DNA from: Pseudomonas fluorescens
GTDB taxonomy: Bacteria; Pseudomonadota; Gammaproteobacteria; Pseudomonadales; Pseudomonadaceae
Assembly (NCBI RefSeq): GCF_902497775.2
Contig: NZ_OZ024668.1
Location: 2,503,826 to 2,567,825, forward strand
DNA length: 64,000 bases
Direction: 5' to 3'
The notes beneath the pieces are model-generated. The model was given only the letters and a program-made list of their open reading frames with translations. It did not search any database and was not told the DNA's origin. Positions 54,001 through 62,535 of the stretch are shown in pieces; the first letter of the stretch is position 1; the number at the start of each line of letters is the position of its first letter. Both the position numbers and the translations under genes were made by a program.

Positions 54001-56680
54001 GGAACTGATCATGGGCCTGGTGACTTCGGGCAGCGAAGCGGGCTTGCTCGACCGCCCGGGCGGGATCTTCGTGCGTCCGGCGCAGCAACTGTCCAGCGAA
54101 GACCGCACGCTGATGCTCAGTGTCGCCCGCCTGGTGCTCAGCGACAGCCGCGGCAGCCTCGCCGAACAGGTACATCAACGCCGCAGCGAACACGCCTTGC
54201 CGCGCTTCGAGCCCAACCCGGCCAGCCTGTTGCAGGCGCCGGTACGGCCACCACCGAGCGTGCAGCCGGGATTGCTGCTGGAGAACCCCTACGGCGGGTT
54301 CAGCGCCGACGGCAGCGAGTACATCATCAACCACCGCCCGGGCCAACCGACCCCGGCGCCCTGGGTCAACGTGCTGGCCAACCCGCAGTTCGGCTCGGTC
54401 ATATCCGAAAGCGGCGGCGCCTATACCTTCAGCGAGAACGCCCACGAGTTTCGTCTGACACCCTGGCACAACGACCCGGTCAGTGACTCCAGCGGCGAAG
54501 CCCTGTACCTGCGTGACGAAGACAGCGGCCGCTACTGGTCGCCTACCCCGCAGCCGTGCCCTGGCCAGGGCAGCTACCGTACCCGCCACGGCTTTGGCTA
54601 CAGCGTTTTCGAGCATGACGAAGACGGCCTGCACAGCGAGCTGTGGGTGTTCGTCGCCCTCGATGCACCGCTGAAGTTCTCGCGGCTCAAGGTGCGTAAC
54701 AGCTCGGGCCGGGCCCGCCGGTTGTCAGTAACCAGCTACGTGGAATGGGTGCTGGGCGACCTGCGTAGCAAGGCGGCCATGCACGTGGCCAGCGAGGCCG
54801 ATCCGTTCAGCGGCGCGCTGTTTGCGCGCAATGCCTACTCGATCGAATTTTCCACGCGGGTGGCGTTCCTCGACGCCGACCTGCCCAACCGCAGCCTCAG
54901 TTGCGACCGCCTGGAGTTCATTGGCCGCAACGGCAGCCTGGGTGCGCCGGCAGCCATGGGCCGGGCCAGGCTCTCCGGGCGCACCGGCGCAGGCCTGGAC
55001 CCCTGCGCGGCGCTGCAAGTCGCCCTGGAACTGGCCGACGGCGAAAGCCAGGAAGTGGTGTTTCGCCTGGGCGCCGAGCACGACGCCACCGCCGCCACCC
55101 GACGGGTACAGCAGTACCGTGGCTTGCGCGCGGCGGCGGTCGAGCTGGACCGCGTACGGGCACATTGGCGCACGGTGCTCGGCGGCATCCGCATCGAAAC
55201 CCCCGAACCGGCCCTGGATGTGCTGGTCAACGGCTGGCTGATGTACCAGGTGATCGCCTGCCGCTTCTGGGCGCGCAGCGGCTTCTACCAGTCGGGGGGC
55301 GCCTTTGGTTTGCGCGACCAGTTGCAGGACAGCATGGCCATGATCCATGCCGACCCGGCAGCGGCGCGCCAGCATCTGTTGCTGTGTGCCAGCCATCAAT
55401 ACCTTGAAGGCGACGTCCAGCACTGGTGGCACCCGCCATTGCAGCGCGGCGTACGCACCCGCTGCTCAGACGACCTGCTCTGGCTGCCCCTGGCCACCAG
55501 CCGTTATGTGCAGGTGACGGGCGACCTGGGCGTGCTCGATGAACAGGTCGGCTATATCGAAGGCCGCGCGCTGAACCCCGGCGAGGAGTCCTACTACGAC
55601 CTGCCAAACCGCTCAGCCCTGGACGAAAGCCTCTACCAGCATTGCCAGCGGGCCCTGCAACATGGCTTGCAGTGCGGCGTGCATGGCCTGCCGCTGATGG
55701 GCAGCGGAGACTGGAACGACGGCATGAACCGGGTCGGCGAGCAGGGCCTGGGCGAAAGCGTGTGGCTGGGGTTCTTCGGCGTCGAAGTGTTGCAGCAGTT
55801 CGCCCGTACCGCCCAGCGCCACGGTGACACTGCGTTCGCCGAGGCTTGCAACGGGCGCGCCGTCACCCTGCGCGGCAACCTCGAAGCCCATGGCTGGGAC
55901 GGCGCCTGGTACCGCCGCGCCTATTTCGACGACGGCCAGGTGCTGGGCTCGGCGGCCAACCAGGAATGCCGTATCGACTCCATCGCCCAGAGCTGGGCGG
56001 TGCTTTCGGGCGCAGCCGCCCCGGGGCGTTGCCGCCTGGCCATGGATGCCCTCGATCGCCACCTGGTGCGCCGCGATATCGGCATCGTCCAGCTGCTCGA
56101 TCCGCCCTTTGACCAGGGCACGCTGGACCCGGGCTACATCAAGGGATACGTGCCCGGCGTGCGTGAAAACGGCGGCCAGTACAGCCATGCCGCAGTCTGG
56201 GCGAGCATGGCCTTTGCCCGCCTGGGCGACAGCGCCAGGGCCTGGGAGCTGCTGCGCCTGATCAACCCGTTGCGCCAGGGCAGCGCCGAGCAGATCGAGA
56301 CCTACAAGGTCGAGCCCTACGTGATGGCCGCCGATGTCTACGCCGCCCCGCCCCACGCCGGGCGCGGCGGCTGGAGCTGGTACACCGGTGCCGCCGGCTG
56401 GATGTACCGCTTGATCGTCGAGTCGCTGCTGGGCCTGCAGCGCAGTGGCCAGACCTTGAGCCTGCAACCACTGTTACCGGCCGAGTGGCCGGGTTACGTG
56501 CTGCACTATCGCTATGGGGCAACCCGCTATCGCATCGAGGTACGCCATGGCGCTGCCGGCGAGTTGAGCCTGAGCCTGGACGGCCGGACGCTGGCCGACG
56601 GCGTGGTGCGCCTGGTGGATGACGGCGAACTGCACCAGATTACCGCGCAATGCCTGCCGACCACCGCCAGCCTCCCCTAG
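48086..56680 (+). CDS. Cyclic beta-1,2-glucan synthase (Cgs/NdvB type)
   Basis: 2864 residues, the size of the Brucella/Rhizobium Cgs enzymes. A soluble N-terminal region of about 410 residues is followed by membrane helices near 415-495. The GT84 glycosyltransferase domain has the D637-x-D639 motif (LDTDTQLPRD), and more helices lie near 830-870 and 950-990. Beta-sandwich/glycoamylase-like repeats follow. The C-terminal GH94 phosphorylase domain has GVRTRCSDDLLWLP and GSGDWNDGM with the acid D2542. It starts, elongates and cyclises beta-1,2-glucan, an osmoregulated periplasmic glucan. This differs from the smaller P. aeruginosa NdvB. No sign of frameshift over 8.6 kb. Confidence 0.93.
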   Translation: MDNPWPRALMLLKRLSWRPAPRTFGYEALLRSELFSAEQMANHGTLLARQHRLDPAPKADGLLARLADNERVLASSCAQFIDAQPTTRRVTPAAEWLLDNYYLVEAHIRLAKTHLPKGYSRQLPRLGNGPSAGLPRVYDIALETISHGDGRVDDESLGRFVEAYQSVTALTLGELWAIPIMLRLALIENLRRIAARVMASWADRNQANDWADRLSETAEHDAKSVVLVVADMARSQPPMTAAFVAELTRRLQGQSATLIQPLTWIEQSLAESGLTIERLVQLDAQQQAADQVSISNSIASLRLLSTSDWRAFVERLSLVERQLHNDPAGAYPQMDFASRDHYRHVIERLARHCPHSEEQVAQLAVNLARQRGQPPPAADVAGHVGFYLIGPGLPQLEQRLGARVPQDLRWQRLLHRAPLTFFLAPVALLSLIFAWPFLLDGYRAGWPGWGLVLLALPLLLMTSRLAIGLINWLVTLTVAPCLLPRLDYREGLPAEARTLVVVPTLMANSADVEELVEGLEVRFLANRDEQLYFALLTDFMDSPVEVQDQDAGLLSMAGERISALNHKYPAELGERFFLLHRPRRWNPAERTWMGYERKRGKLAELNALLRGHGLERFALIVGDIAALGGVRYVITLDTDTQLPRDAARQFIGAMQHPLNQPHFDAQGRIHRGYAILQPRVGISLPSATRSRYARLFGSDAGVDPYTRAVSDVYQDLFLHGSFIGKGIYAVDAFEQALEGRFAENRILSHDLIEGCYAHSGLLSDVQLFEEYPARYSADVKRRHRWIRGDWQLLPWLLPWAPGATGLHSNRLSALACWKIFDNLRRSLEPAAFLSVLLCAWLIAPQAGLWTLAVVALLLTQPLLDTLLALLRKTTDVPVAEHLLAVLYSAGQQGVRAAFNLAWLPFEAHYSLDAIARTLWRMLVSKRRLLQWSPSREVERTSVNSLPGLYRTLWIAPTLALALIALLAPSPRLLALAAPFLLLWLAAPALAWWISRADSGTSQAVSAQGVHFLRLLARRNWAFFNQYVNAEERWLPPDNIQEAPYANVAHRTSPTNMGMALLAHLAAHDFGYLGSARLLQRLQAMLHSMQSLERHHQHFYNWYDTSSGLALRPLYVSTVDSGNLAGLLLTLRPGLLALADAPLLDGRLRQGLLDSLDVLLQAYKAAGIADAELQTLRVELDASQAPEQLPGLLQRLIDCPLSQPDPSGDCTFWLGALHEQCEDVLGELRAFELPAGNDPAAAQALSWRHLAQLDAQHWPAAEQAQVNAVRSLARERIRSAVLLAEQAATLARMDFSFLYDHQRDLFVIGYNVDEQRLDSAFYDLLASEMRLTNFVVIAQGQIPQESWFALGRLLTSNAGEPVLLSWSGSMFEYLMPMLVMPSYQGTLLEQSCRAAVNRQIAHGNQLGIPWGVSESAYNSLDAHFNYQYRAFGVPGLGLKRGLGEDRVVAPYASALALMVAPAAACANLQRLAELGVAGRFGLYEAVDYSEARLPPGQNAVVIKSFMAHHQGMSLLALTSLLLDRPMQQRFESDPQFQASALLLQERVPKTAAAYLHAAQAPVSEDGAAPSEQQLRVFTEPNRRCPAVQLLSNGHYHVMVNNAGAGYSRCNDLAVTRWHEDIASDTLGIFCYLRDVASGAFWSTAHQPTLYRPQSHEAIFSDARAEFRLRERDIDCHTEIVVSPEDDVELRRLHLTNHGRQRRSLELTSYAEVVLAPAISDALHPAFSKLFVQSELLRPLQAIVCSRRPRSQQEAVPWLCHLLAAHGVDIEAISYETDRARFIGRGRTLKAPAALLPSVEQLSDSAGAVLDPIVAIRCRISLEPGQSATIDLVTGIAQSRESCLQQIHKYRDRHLADRVFDLAWTHGQVLLRQLNASLADARLFEQMAASVIYANPSLRSESALLMNNRRNQSGLWGQAISGDLPIVLVQISDPANIELVRQMVQAHAYWRQKGLSLDLVIWNEDQAGYRQQLQELIMGLVTSGSEAGLLDRPGGIFVRPAQQLSSEDRTLMLSVARLVLSDSRGSLAEQVHQRRSEHALPRFEPNPASLLQAPVRPPPSVQPGLLLENPYGGFSADGSEYIINHRPGQPTPAPWVNVLANPQFGSVISESGGAYTFSENAHEFRLTPWHNDPVSDSSGEALYLRDEDSGRYWSPTPQPCPGQGSYRTRHGFGYSVFEHDEDGLHSELWVFVALDAPLKFSRLKVRNSSGRARRLSVTSYVEWVLGDLRSKAAMHVASEADPFSGALFARNAYSIEFSTRVAFLDADLPNRSLSCDRLEFIGRNGSLGAPAAMGRARLSGRTGAGLDPCAALQVALELADGESQEVVFRLGAEHDATAATRRVQQYRGLRAAAVELDRVRAHWRTVLGGIRIETPEPALDVLVNGWLMYQVIACRFWARSGFYQSGGAFGLRDQLQDSMAMIHADPAAARQHLLLCASHQYLEGDVQHWWHPPLQRGVRTRCSDDLLWLPLATSRYVQVTGDLGVLDEQVGYIEGRALNPGEESYYDLPNRSALDESLYQHCQRALQHGLQCGVHGLPLMGSGDWNDGMNRVGEQGLGESVWLGFFGVEVLQQFARTAQRHGDTAFAEACNGRAVTLRGNLEAHGWDGAWYRRAYFDDGQVLGSAANQECRIDSIAQSWAVLSGAAAPGRCRLAMDALDRHLVRRDIGIVQLLDPPFDQGTLDPGYIKGYVPGVRENGGQYSHAAVWASMAFARLGDSARAWELLRLINPLRQGSAEQIETYKVEPYVMAADVYAAPPHAGRGGWSWYTGAAGWMYRLIVESLLGLQRSGQTLSLQPLLPAEWPGYVLHYRYGATRYRIEVRHGAAGELSLSLDGRTLADGVVRLVDDGELHQITAQCLPTTASLP

Positions 56681-56740
56681 GCCGCGCGGATAGGAGTACC
56701 CTGAAGCCAGACAGCTCTCGTCTGCCATCGGTGGCTCCGT

Positions 56741-57481
56741 ATGCCCGCATCAACCAAGCCACAGGCCCGGCCCCACGATAATCACCTGCTGGCGGCCTTG
56801 CCGACCTGTGCGCTGGAGCGCCTGCTGCCGCACCTGGAACTGATCGCCCTGCCGCTGGGCAAGGTGCTCTATGAGTCCGGCGATGCCTTGCGCCACGTCT
56901 ACTTCCCGACCAACTCCATCGTCTCGCTGCTATACGTCATGGAAAACGGCGCCTCGGCGGAGATCTCCGTGGTTGGCAACGAAGGCCTGATCGGCGTTGC
57001 CGTGTTCATGGGCGGTGAAAGCACCCCGAGCCGCGCCATCGTGCAGAGCGCCGGTCACGCCTACCGCCTGCCCGGCCAGCGCCTGAAAGACGAATTCAAT
57101 CGCCATGGCGAGCTGCTGGTGCTGATGCTGCGCTACACACAGGCACTGATCACGCAGATGGCGCAGACCGCCGTGTGCAACCGCCACCACTCCATCGACC
57201 AGCAGCTGTGTCGCTGGCTGCTGCTGTCGCTCGATCGGCTCAACGACAACCAGCTGACCATGACCCAGGAGCTGATTGCCAACATGCTCGGGGTGCGCCG
57301 TGAAGGCGTCACCGATGCTGCCGGCAAGCTGCAGCGCCTGGGCGTGATCGAGTACAGCCGCGGCCACATCAAGGTCCTCGACCGCCCGCGCCTGGAGCAG
57401 TTGAGCTGCGAATGCTATGCGGTGGTGCGCAAGGAAACCGAGCGCCTGTTGCCGTACCTGCCTACGCGGCCGCAGGCGTAA
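56741..57481 (+). CDS. Crp/Fnr-family transcriptional regulator
   Basis: 246 residues. A cyclic-nucleotide-binding-like beta barrel (residues 20-140: LPLGKVLYESGDALRHVYFPTNSIVSLLYVMENG) and a C-terminal winged helix (LTMTQELIANMLGVRREGVTDAAGKLQRLGVIEYSRGHIKV). The cAMP phosphate-binding motif and FNR cysteines are absent, so the ligand is unknown. This subgroup is common in Proteobacteria. It is 60 bp after the glucan synthase gene on the same strand. Confidence 0.88.
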   Translation: MPASTKPQARPHDNHLLAALPTCALERLLPHLELIALPLGKVLYESGDALRHVYFPTNSIVSLLYVMENGASAEISVVGNEGLIGVAVFMGGESTPSRAIVQSAGHAYRLPGQRLKDEFNRHGELLVLMLRYTQALITQMAQTAVCNRHHSIDQQLCRWLLLSLDRLNDNQLTMTQELIANMLGVRREGVTDAAGKLQRLGVIEYSRGHIKVLDRPRLEQLSCECYAVVRKETERLLPYLPTRPQA

Positions 57482-57489
57482 ACAAGCAA

Positions 57490-57507
57490 GGAGTACATCT
57501 GTACTCC
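57490..57507. terminator. Short perfect palindrome between convergent genes
   Basis: GGAGTACA-TC-TGTACTCC, the same arms as at 35712-35729. It sits between the stops of the Crp-like gene (57481) and the adaptor gene (57509), so it may end both transcripts, although no T-tract is present. Confidence 0.55.
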
Positions 57508-57508
57508 A

Positions 57509-58468
57509 TCAGTGGAACGGGAAGATATAGTTCATCCACGCCGCCATGCGCAGGAGGATCTTGCGCATGGTGGCAATGTGCGGAAAGTGCTTGCTGTACA
57601 GCGCCGCCTGGCCATAGGCACCGCCGGGCATCTGCGCGCTGTACTGGGCGTACGCCGGGTCGTCGATTTCGATGATGACCGGCACCCGCCCGGCCGGTGG
57701 CGAACCGGTGTAGCCGATCAGCGTGCCGGACGGCTGCACCTGGCCCTCGGCGATCACCGCGATGACGTTTTTGACCTTGCCGCGAAAGACCTTGCCCGGA
57801 ATACCGTCGAAAGCCACTTCCGCCTCATCCCCCGGCACCAGGCGCAGCAGGCTGTTCTGGCGCATCCAGGCAGCGAAGTACTGGCCTTCCTGCGGTATGA
57901 AGACCATTGACGGGCGCAGCGGCAAGGCGCTGGCGCGCATCCCGGCGCGCAGCGACACATGGGTGACATAGCCCTTGCTCGGCGCCCGCACCACGGTGCT
58001 GTTGAGCTCGAACTGGGCGTTGTCCAGCTGTGCCTGCAGGTCGTCGACCTGGGCAATTGCCGCTTCCTGCTCGCGGCGGGTGCCGAAGTTGCGTTTGATC
58101 AGTTCGTTGATGCGGTACAGGTCGCCACGGGCCGCAACGAGCTGGGCCTTGAGCGAGCGCACCCGGTACTCGAAAGGCGCCGGATCGATGCGAAACAGCA
58201 CATCGCCCTTCTCCAGCGGCTGGTTGCCTTTGACCGGCACCTCGATCACCTGCCCGGTGACCGCCGGGATCACCGGCACCGAGACAAAATAGGAGCGCGC
58301 CACTTCCGAGTAGGGATGGTTGTAGTTCATGGTGAAGATCAGCGCGCCGATCATCACGATGCCGCCGAGCACCGCAGTGGGCACTGTCCATTTGTTCAAG
58401 GGGATGCGAAACAGCTTGAAGATCGCCACGCAAATCGCCGCATACGTGAGGATCAGCAGCAGGTCCAT
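57509..58468 (-). CDS. HlyD-family secretion/efflux adaptor (YiaV-like)
   Basis: 319 residues. Two N-terminal hydrophobic segments (LILTYAAICVAIFKLF and TAVLGGIVMIGALIFTM) precede a membrane-fusion core with lipoyl halves IEVPVKGNQPLEKGDVLFRID and VRAPSKGYVTHVSLRAGM. It follows a DUF3302 gene by 3 bp, the same arrangement as E. coli yiaW-yiaV. The transport partner and substrate are unknown. Confidence 0.88.
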   Translation of the reverse strand: MDLLLILTYAAICVAIFKLFRIPLNKWTVPTAVLGGIVMIGALIFTMNYNHPYSEVARSYFVSVPVIPAVTGQVIEVPVKGNQPLEKGDVLFRIDPAPFEYRVRSLKAQLVAARGDLYRINELIKRNFGTRREQEAAIAQVDDLQAQLDNAQFELNSTVVRAPSKGYVTHVSLRAGMRASALPLRPSMVFIPQEGQYFAAWMRQNSLLRLVPGDEAEVAFDGIPGKVFRGKVKNVIAVIAEGQVQPSGTLIGYTGSPPAGRVPVIIEIDDPAYAQYSAQMPGGAYGQAALYSKHFPHIATMRKILLRMAAWMNYIFPFH

Positions 58469-58471
58469 GGC

Positions 58472-58840
58472 TTAGATTCCTTCGCCGGCGTTGGTGCTGG
58501 CTGTTGGTTGGTCAGGCGCGGCTGCGCGCTCAAGGTGGGCGATACGCTGTTGCAACTCGGCGACCTGTTGTTCCAGGTGCAACACATGCGATTGCGGCGA
58601 TTTACCATCGCCAAAGCCCCACCCGCGGTCTTCGCGATAAAGCATTGCCCAGATCCACAGGAACGGCCACAGCGCATGCAAGGTGAACAGGCTGACCCAG
58701 CCGGTGGCGTGGATTGCGTCCTGGTGCGGGTGGTTGCGGTGCACGGCGATTTCGTAGGGGATGTCATGCAGGACGATGATCCCGTAGAACAGCACCAGGC
58801 CGACAAAAATCAAAATACCCAAGGCGAAGTAATCAAGCAT
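58472..58840 (-). CDS. DUF3302 inner-membrane protein (YiaW-like)
   Basis: 122 residues. Helix 1 (YFALGILIFVGLVLFYGIIVL), the conserved HDIPYEIAVHRNHPHQDAIHATGWVSLFTLHALWPFLWIWA region with helix 2, then a coiled-coil tail (LEQQVAELQQRIAHLE). The family function is unknown, but it is nearly always paired with a YiaV-type HlyD protein, as here (3 bp apart, same strand). Confidence 0.9.
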   Translation of the reverse strand: MLDYFALGILIFVGLVLFYGIIVLHDIPYEIAVHRNHPHQDAIHATGWVSLFTLHALWPFLWIWAMLYREDRGWGFGDGKSPQSHVLHLEQQVAELQQRIAHLERAAAPDQPTASTNAGEGI

Positions 58841-59002
58841 GATTTCTTCTCAGCGCAGTGACGTGATCAGTGCAAAAGAGTGTAGATCACCGCGCTCTGC
58901 CCAGGCGCAACCTCGCATGTGAAGCTTGTGCTGCGACAGATAAAAATCTGAACACAACCAATTCGCACTAAAGACCTTACAAAAAAAGCGCCATTGGTCG
59001 CC

Positions 59003-59021
59003 CGCCCGCTGTATTCGGGCG
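59003..59021. promoter_or_regulatory. Hairpin in the nap leader
   Basis: CGCCCG at 59003-59008 and CGGGCG at 59016-59021 form a 6-bp stem with a 7-nt loop, about 55 bp before napE. It could be a leader structure. No clear Anr/Dnr box or NarL site was found nearby. Confidence 0.25.
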
Positions 59022-59074
59022 CGAACGCCAACCACTGATCTAGGCTCAGTTCAATTTCGCCCGGAGAGCTCTCC

Positions 59075-59245
59075 ATGTCGCTGGCTGAAGATCAAAAGAC
59101 AGCGCGCAGAAAGGAAACCCTGCTGTTCGTGTTTCTGATCGTCTGCCTGTTCCCCTTGCTATCGGTCACCCTTGTCGGTGGCTACGGCTTTCTCATCTGG
59201 TTTTTCCAACTGTTGTATGGCCCACCCGGCCCACCCAACGGATAG
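59075..59245 (+). CDS. napE: Periplasmic nitrate reductase accessory protein NapE
   Basis: 56 residues. A short charged N-terminus (MSLAEDQKTARRKETLL) and one membrane helix (FVFLIVCLFPLLSVTLVGGYGFLIWFF) ending in GPPGPPNG. The KETLLF and FPLLSVTLVGGYGF pattern is that of NapE/TorE small membrane proteins, which have no known catalytic role. GGAGAG precedes the ATG. First gene of the nap operon. Confidence 0.88.
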   Translation: MSLAEDQKTARRKETLLFVFLIVCLFPLLSVTLVGGYGFLIWFFQLLYGPPGPPNG

Positions 59246-59267
59246 CCGAGACTACCGGAGCCCGCCA

Positions 59268-59528
59268 ATGGACGACGTTCTGCACATTGCCAGCCTGGTG
59301 GTACATGCCCGCCCCGAACTGTTCGAGGCGGTGAAGGCCAACCTGAGCCTGCTGGACAACCTCGAACTGCATCAACAGAGCCCCGCCGGCAAGCTGGTGG
59401 TGGTGCTCGAAGCCGTGGATGAACAGCAGATCCTGCAGCGTATCGAGCAGATCAACAACCTGCCCGGCGTGCTCAACGCCGCGCTGATCTACCACGAACT
59501 CCTCGCCCCAGAAGGAGACGCCGAATGA
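59268..59528 (+). CDS. napD: NapA chaperone NapD
   Basis: 86 residues. A NapD-type chaperone that binds the Tat signal of NapA and delays export until the cofactor is in place. The family pattern is clear: [32 protein letters not shown] and [17 protein letters not shown] at 59268 follows CGGAG. It overlaps napA by 4 bp (ATGA), which fits the need to make both together. napF, which usually sits nearby in other species, is not between napE and napD here. Confidence 0.93.
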   Translation: MDDVLHIASLVVHARPELFEAVKANLSLLDNLELHQQSPAGKLVVVLEAVDEQQILQRIEQINNLPGVLNAALIYHELLAPEGDAE

Positions 59529-62029
59529 GCATGACCCGCCGTGAATTCGCCAAGGCCCAGGCCGCCGCCATTGCTGCCGCGGCGGCTGGCCTGCCGATCT
59601 TCACCAGTGCCAGCAACCTGGTGACCGAAGCCGACATGGTCACCCTGAACTGGAACAAGGCGCCCTGCCGCTTCTGCGGCACCGGCTGCAGCGTGATGGT
59701 GGCGACCCGCGACAACCGTGTGGTGGCCACCCATGGCGACGTCAAGGCCGAAGTCAATCGCGGCCTGAACTGCGTCAAGGGCTATTTCCTGTCAAAGATC
59801 ATGTACGGCAACGATCGCCTGACCCAGCCGCTGTTGCGCATGAACAACGGCCAGTACGACAAGCAGGGCGAGTTCCAGCCGATCAGTTGGGAACAAGCCT
59901 TCGACATCATGGCCGCAAAGTACAAGGCGGCGCTCAAGACCAAGGGCCCGGAATCGATCGGCATGTTCGGCTCCGGGCAATGGACGGTGTGGGAAGGCTA
60001 CGCCGCCAACAAACTGATGAAGGCCGGCTTTCGCAGCAACAACATCGATCCCAACGCGCGCCATTGCATGGCCTCGGCGGTGATGGGTTTCATGCGCACC
60101 TTCGGCATGGACGAGCCGATGGGCTGCTACGACGACATCGAAGCCACCGACGCCTTCGTGCTCTGGGGCTCGAACATGGCCGAGATGCACCCGATCCTCT
60201 GGAGCCGGGTCACCGACCGGCGCCTGAGCCAACCGCAGGTCAAGGTCGCGGTGCTGTCGACGTTCGAGCACCGCAGTTTCGACCTGGCTGACATTCCCAT
60301 GGTGTTCAAGCCGCAAACCGACCTGCTGATCCTCAACTACATCGCCAATCACATCATCGAAAGCGGCGCGGTGAACAAGGACTTCATCAGCAAGCACACG
60401 CGTTTTGCCCAGGGCGCCGATGACATCGGCTACGGCCTGCGTGCAGACGATCCACGGGAAGCCGAGGCAAAAAACGCCGACAAGGCCAATACCTGGAGCG
60501 ATATCGACTTCGAACGATTTGCCGCCTTCGTGCGGCCTTACACCCTGGAGCGTGCGGCCAAAGAATCGGGAGTACCGGCCGAACGGCTCAAAGCCCTGGC
60601 CGAGCTGTACGCCGACCCCAAGCGCAAGGTGGTGTCGTTCTGGACCATGGGCTTCAACCAGCACACCCGCGGGGTGTGGGCCAACAACCTGATCTACAAC
60701 ATCCACCTGCTCACCGGCAAGATCAGCGAACCGGGCAACAGCCCGTTCTCGCTGACCGGCCAGCCCTCGGCCTGCGGCACCGCCCGCGAGGTCGGCACCT
60801 TTTCCCATCGCTTGCCCGCCGACCTGGTGGTGACCAACCCCAAGCACCGCGCCACCGCCGAGAAAATCTGGAAACTGCCCGCTGGCACCCTCCAGGAAAA
60901 AGTCGGCTTTCATGCCGTGCAGCAGAGCCGCATGCTCAAGGACGGCGTGCTCAACGTCTACTGGACCCAGGCCAGCAACAACATGCACGCCGGGCCCAAC
61001 ATCATGCAGGAGGTACTGCCGGGCTGGCGCAAACCGGAGAACTTCGTGATCGTCTCGGACGTGTACCCGACCGTATCGGCCCAGGCCGCCGACCTGATCC
61101 TGCCCAGTGCCATGTGGGTGGAAAAGGAAGGCGCCTTCGGCAACGCCGAACGCCGCACCCAGTTCTGGCATCAGTTGGTGACCGCGCCAGGAGAGGCGCG
61201 GTCCGACCTGTGGCAATTGATGGAGTTTTCCAAGCGCTTTACCACCGATGAGGTCTGGCCTGCCGAGCTGCTGGCCAAAGCCCCTGAATACAAGGGCAAG
61301 ACCCTTTTCGAGGTACTGTACAAAAATGGTCAGGTCGACCAGTTCCCGGTCGAGCAACTGGAGGCCGGCTACCAGAACGATGAAGCCAAGGCCTTTGGCT
61401 TTTACCCGCAAAAAGGCCTGTTCGAAGAGTACGCGCAGTTCGGCCGTGGCCACGGTCATGACCTGGCTGCTTTTGACCGTTACCACAGCGAGCGCGGCCT
61501 GCGCTGGCCGGTGGTCGACGGCCAGGAAACCCGCTGGCGCTATCGCGAAGGCCTGGACCCGTACGTGGAAAAAGGCAGTGAAGTGCAGTTTTACGGCTAC
61601 CCGGACAAGAAGGCGATCATCTTCGCCCTGCCCTACGAGCCCCCGGCCGAAGCACCGGACGCCGACTACCCGTTCTGGCTCAGCACCGGCCGGGTGCTTG
61701 AGCATTGGCACACCGGAAGCATGACCCAGCGCGTCGAGGAGCTGTACAAGGCGGTGCCCGACGCCCTGGTGTACATGCACCCGGACGACGCCAAGGCCCT
61801 GAATGCGCGGCGTGGCAGCGAGGTGAAACTGATCAGCCGGCGTGGCGAAATCCGTGCCCGCATCGAAACCCGTGGCCGCAACAAGCCGCCACGCGGCCTG
61901 GTATTCGTACCGTTTTTCGATGCCAACAAGCTGATCAACAAGGTCACCCTCGACGCCACAGACCCGATCTCCAAGCAAACCGACTACAAGAAATGCGCCA
62001 TACGCATCGAGCTGATCAGCGCGGCCTGA
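59525..62029 (+). CDS. napA: Periplasmic nitrate reductase catalytic subunit
   Basis: 834 residues, full length. A Tat signal (TRREFAKAQ) is followed by the [4Fe-4S] cysteines C48, C51, C55 and C83 (CRFCGTGC and NCVKG) and the molybdenum-ligand C181 (ARHCMASAV). The bis-MGD enzyme reduces nitrate to nitrite in the periplasm with electrons passed from NapC through NapB. The cofactor requires MoaA, encoded in this window. The ribosome site GGAGA lies within napD. Confidence 0.97.
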   Translation: MSMTRREFAKAQAAAIAAAAAGLPIFTSASNLVTEADMVTLNWNKAPCRFCGTGCSVMVATRDNRVVATHGDVKAEVNRGLNCVKGYFLSKIMYGNDRLTQPLLRMNNGQYDKQGEFQPISWEQAFDIMAAKYKAALKTKGPESIGMFGSGQWTVWEGYAANKLMKAGFRSNNIDPNARHCMASAVMGFMRTFGMDEPMGCYDDIEATDAFVLWGSNMAEMHPILWSRVTDRRLSQPQVKVAVLSTFEHRSFDLADIPMVFKPQTDLLILNYIANHIIESGAVNKDFISKHTRFAQGADDIGYGLRADDPREAEAKNADKANTWSDIDFERFAAFVRPYTLERAAKESGVPAERLKALAELYADPKRKVVSFWTMGFNQHTRGVWANNLIYNIHLLTGKISEPGNSPFSLTGQPSACGTAREVGTFSHRLPADLVVTNPKHRATAEKIWKLPAGTLQEKVGFHAVQQSRMLKDGVLNVYWTQASNNMHAGPNIMQEVLPGWRKPENFVIVSDVYPTVSAQAADLILPSAMWVEKEGAFGNAERRTQFWHQLVTAPGEARSDLWQLMEFSKRFTTDEVWPAELLAKAPEYKGKTLFEVLYKNGQVDQFPVEQLEAGYQNDEAKAFGFYPQKGLFEEYAQFGRGHGHDLAAFDRYHSERGLRWPVVDGQETRWRYREGLDPYVEKGSEVQFYGYPDKKAIIFALPYEPPAEAPDADYPFWLSTGRVLEHWHTGSMTQRVEELYKAVPDALVYMHPDDAKALNARRGSEVKLISRRGEIRARIETRGRNKPPRGLVFVPFFDANKLINKVTLDATDPISKQTDYKKCAIRIELISAA

Positions 62030-62040
62030 GGAGAACCGTC

Positions 62041-62526
62041 ATGCCTATTCGCAGCCTGCCTTTGCTGATGTTCGCGGTAATCGGCCTGGTGGTCGCCGCC
62101 GAGGTCGACTACCCCCTCGACGCCCCCGGCCCGGACGGCCGACGCCCCGGCGGCACACTGACGCAGAATATGCCGGCACCACCGCTGGCCAACGATGAAA
62201 ACAAGGACCTCAAGCGCGAACGTAATTACCCCGATCAGCCGCCGACCATCCCGCACAGCATTCGCGGCTACCAGATCGACCTCAACAGCAACAAGTGCCT
62301 GACCTGCCACAGCCGTGCCAACAGCGCGCGCAGCCAGGCCACCATGATCAGCATCACCCACTACATGGACCGTGACGGCCAGGCGTTGGCGGCGGTCTCG
62401 CCCCGGCGCTACTTCTGTACCCAGTGTCATGTCGTGCAAAAAGAGGTACAGCCGCTGGTGGGCAACAGCTTCGAAACCATCGACAAGCTGCTGCAAGACG
62501 ACGCCAACGCCGCGCAAAAACCCTGA
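62041..62526 (+). CDS. napB: Periplasmic nitrate reductase di-haem subunit NapB
   Basis: 161 residues. Signal peptide (LPLLMFAVIGLVVAAE) and two c-haem sites, CLTCH and CTQCH, with the NapB-type IPHSIRGYQIDLNSNKCLTCH and PRRYFCTQCHV segments. It carries electrons from NapC to NapA. ATG at 62041 follows GAGGAG, 11 bp after napA. Confidence 0.95.
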   Translation: MPIRSLPLLMFAVIGLVVAAEVDYPLDAPGPDGRRPGGTLTQNMPAPPLANDENKDLKRERNYPDQPPTIPHSIRGYQIDLNSNKCLTCHSRANSARSQATMISITHYMDRDGQALAAVSPRRYFCTQCHVVQKEVQPLVGNSFETIDKLLQDDANAAQKP

Positions 62527-62535
62527 GGAGGCGCC

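Noticed and set aside
58863..58890. GTGATC and GATCAC arms as an Fnr/Crp-type operator before nap
   Set aside because: The 16-nt spacing does not fit either regulator; no TTGAT-N4-ATCAA box was found.
59792..61978. Open frame of over 700 codons opposite napA
   Set aside because: A typical antisense artefact of GC-rich third codon positions; napA is unmistakable.
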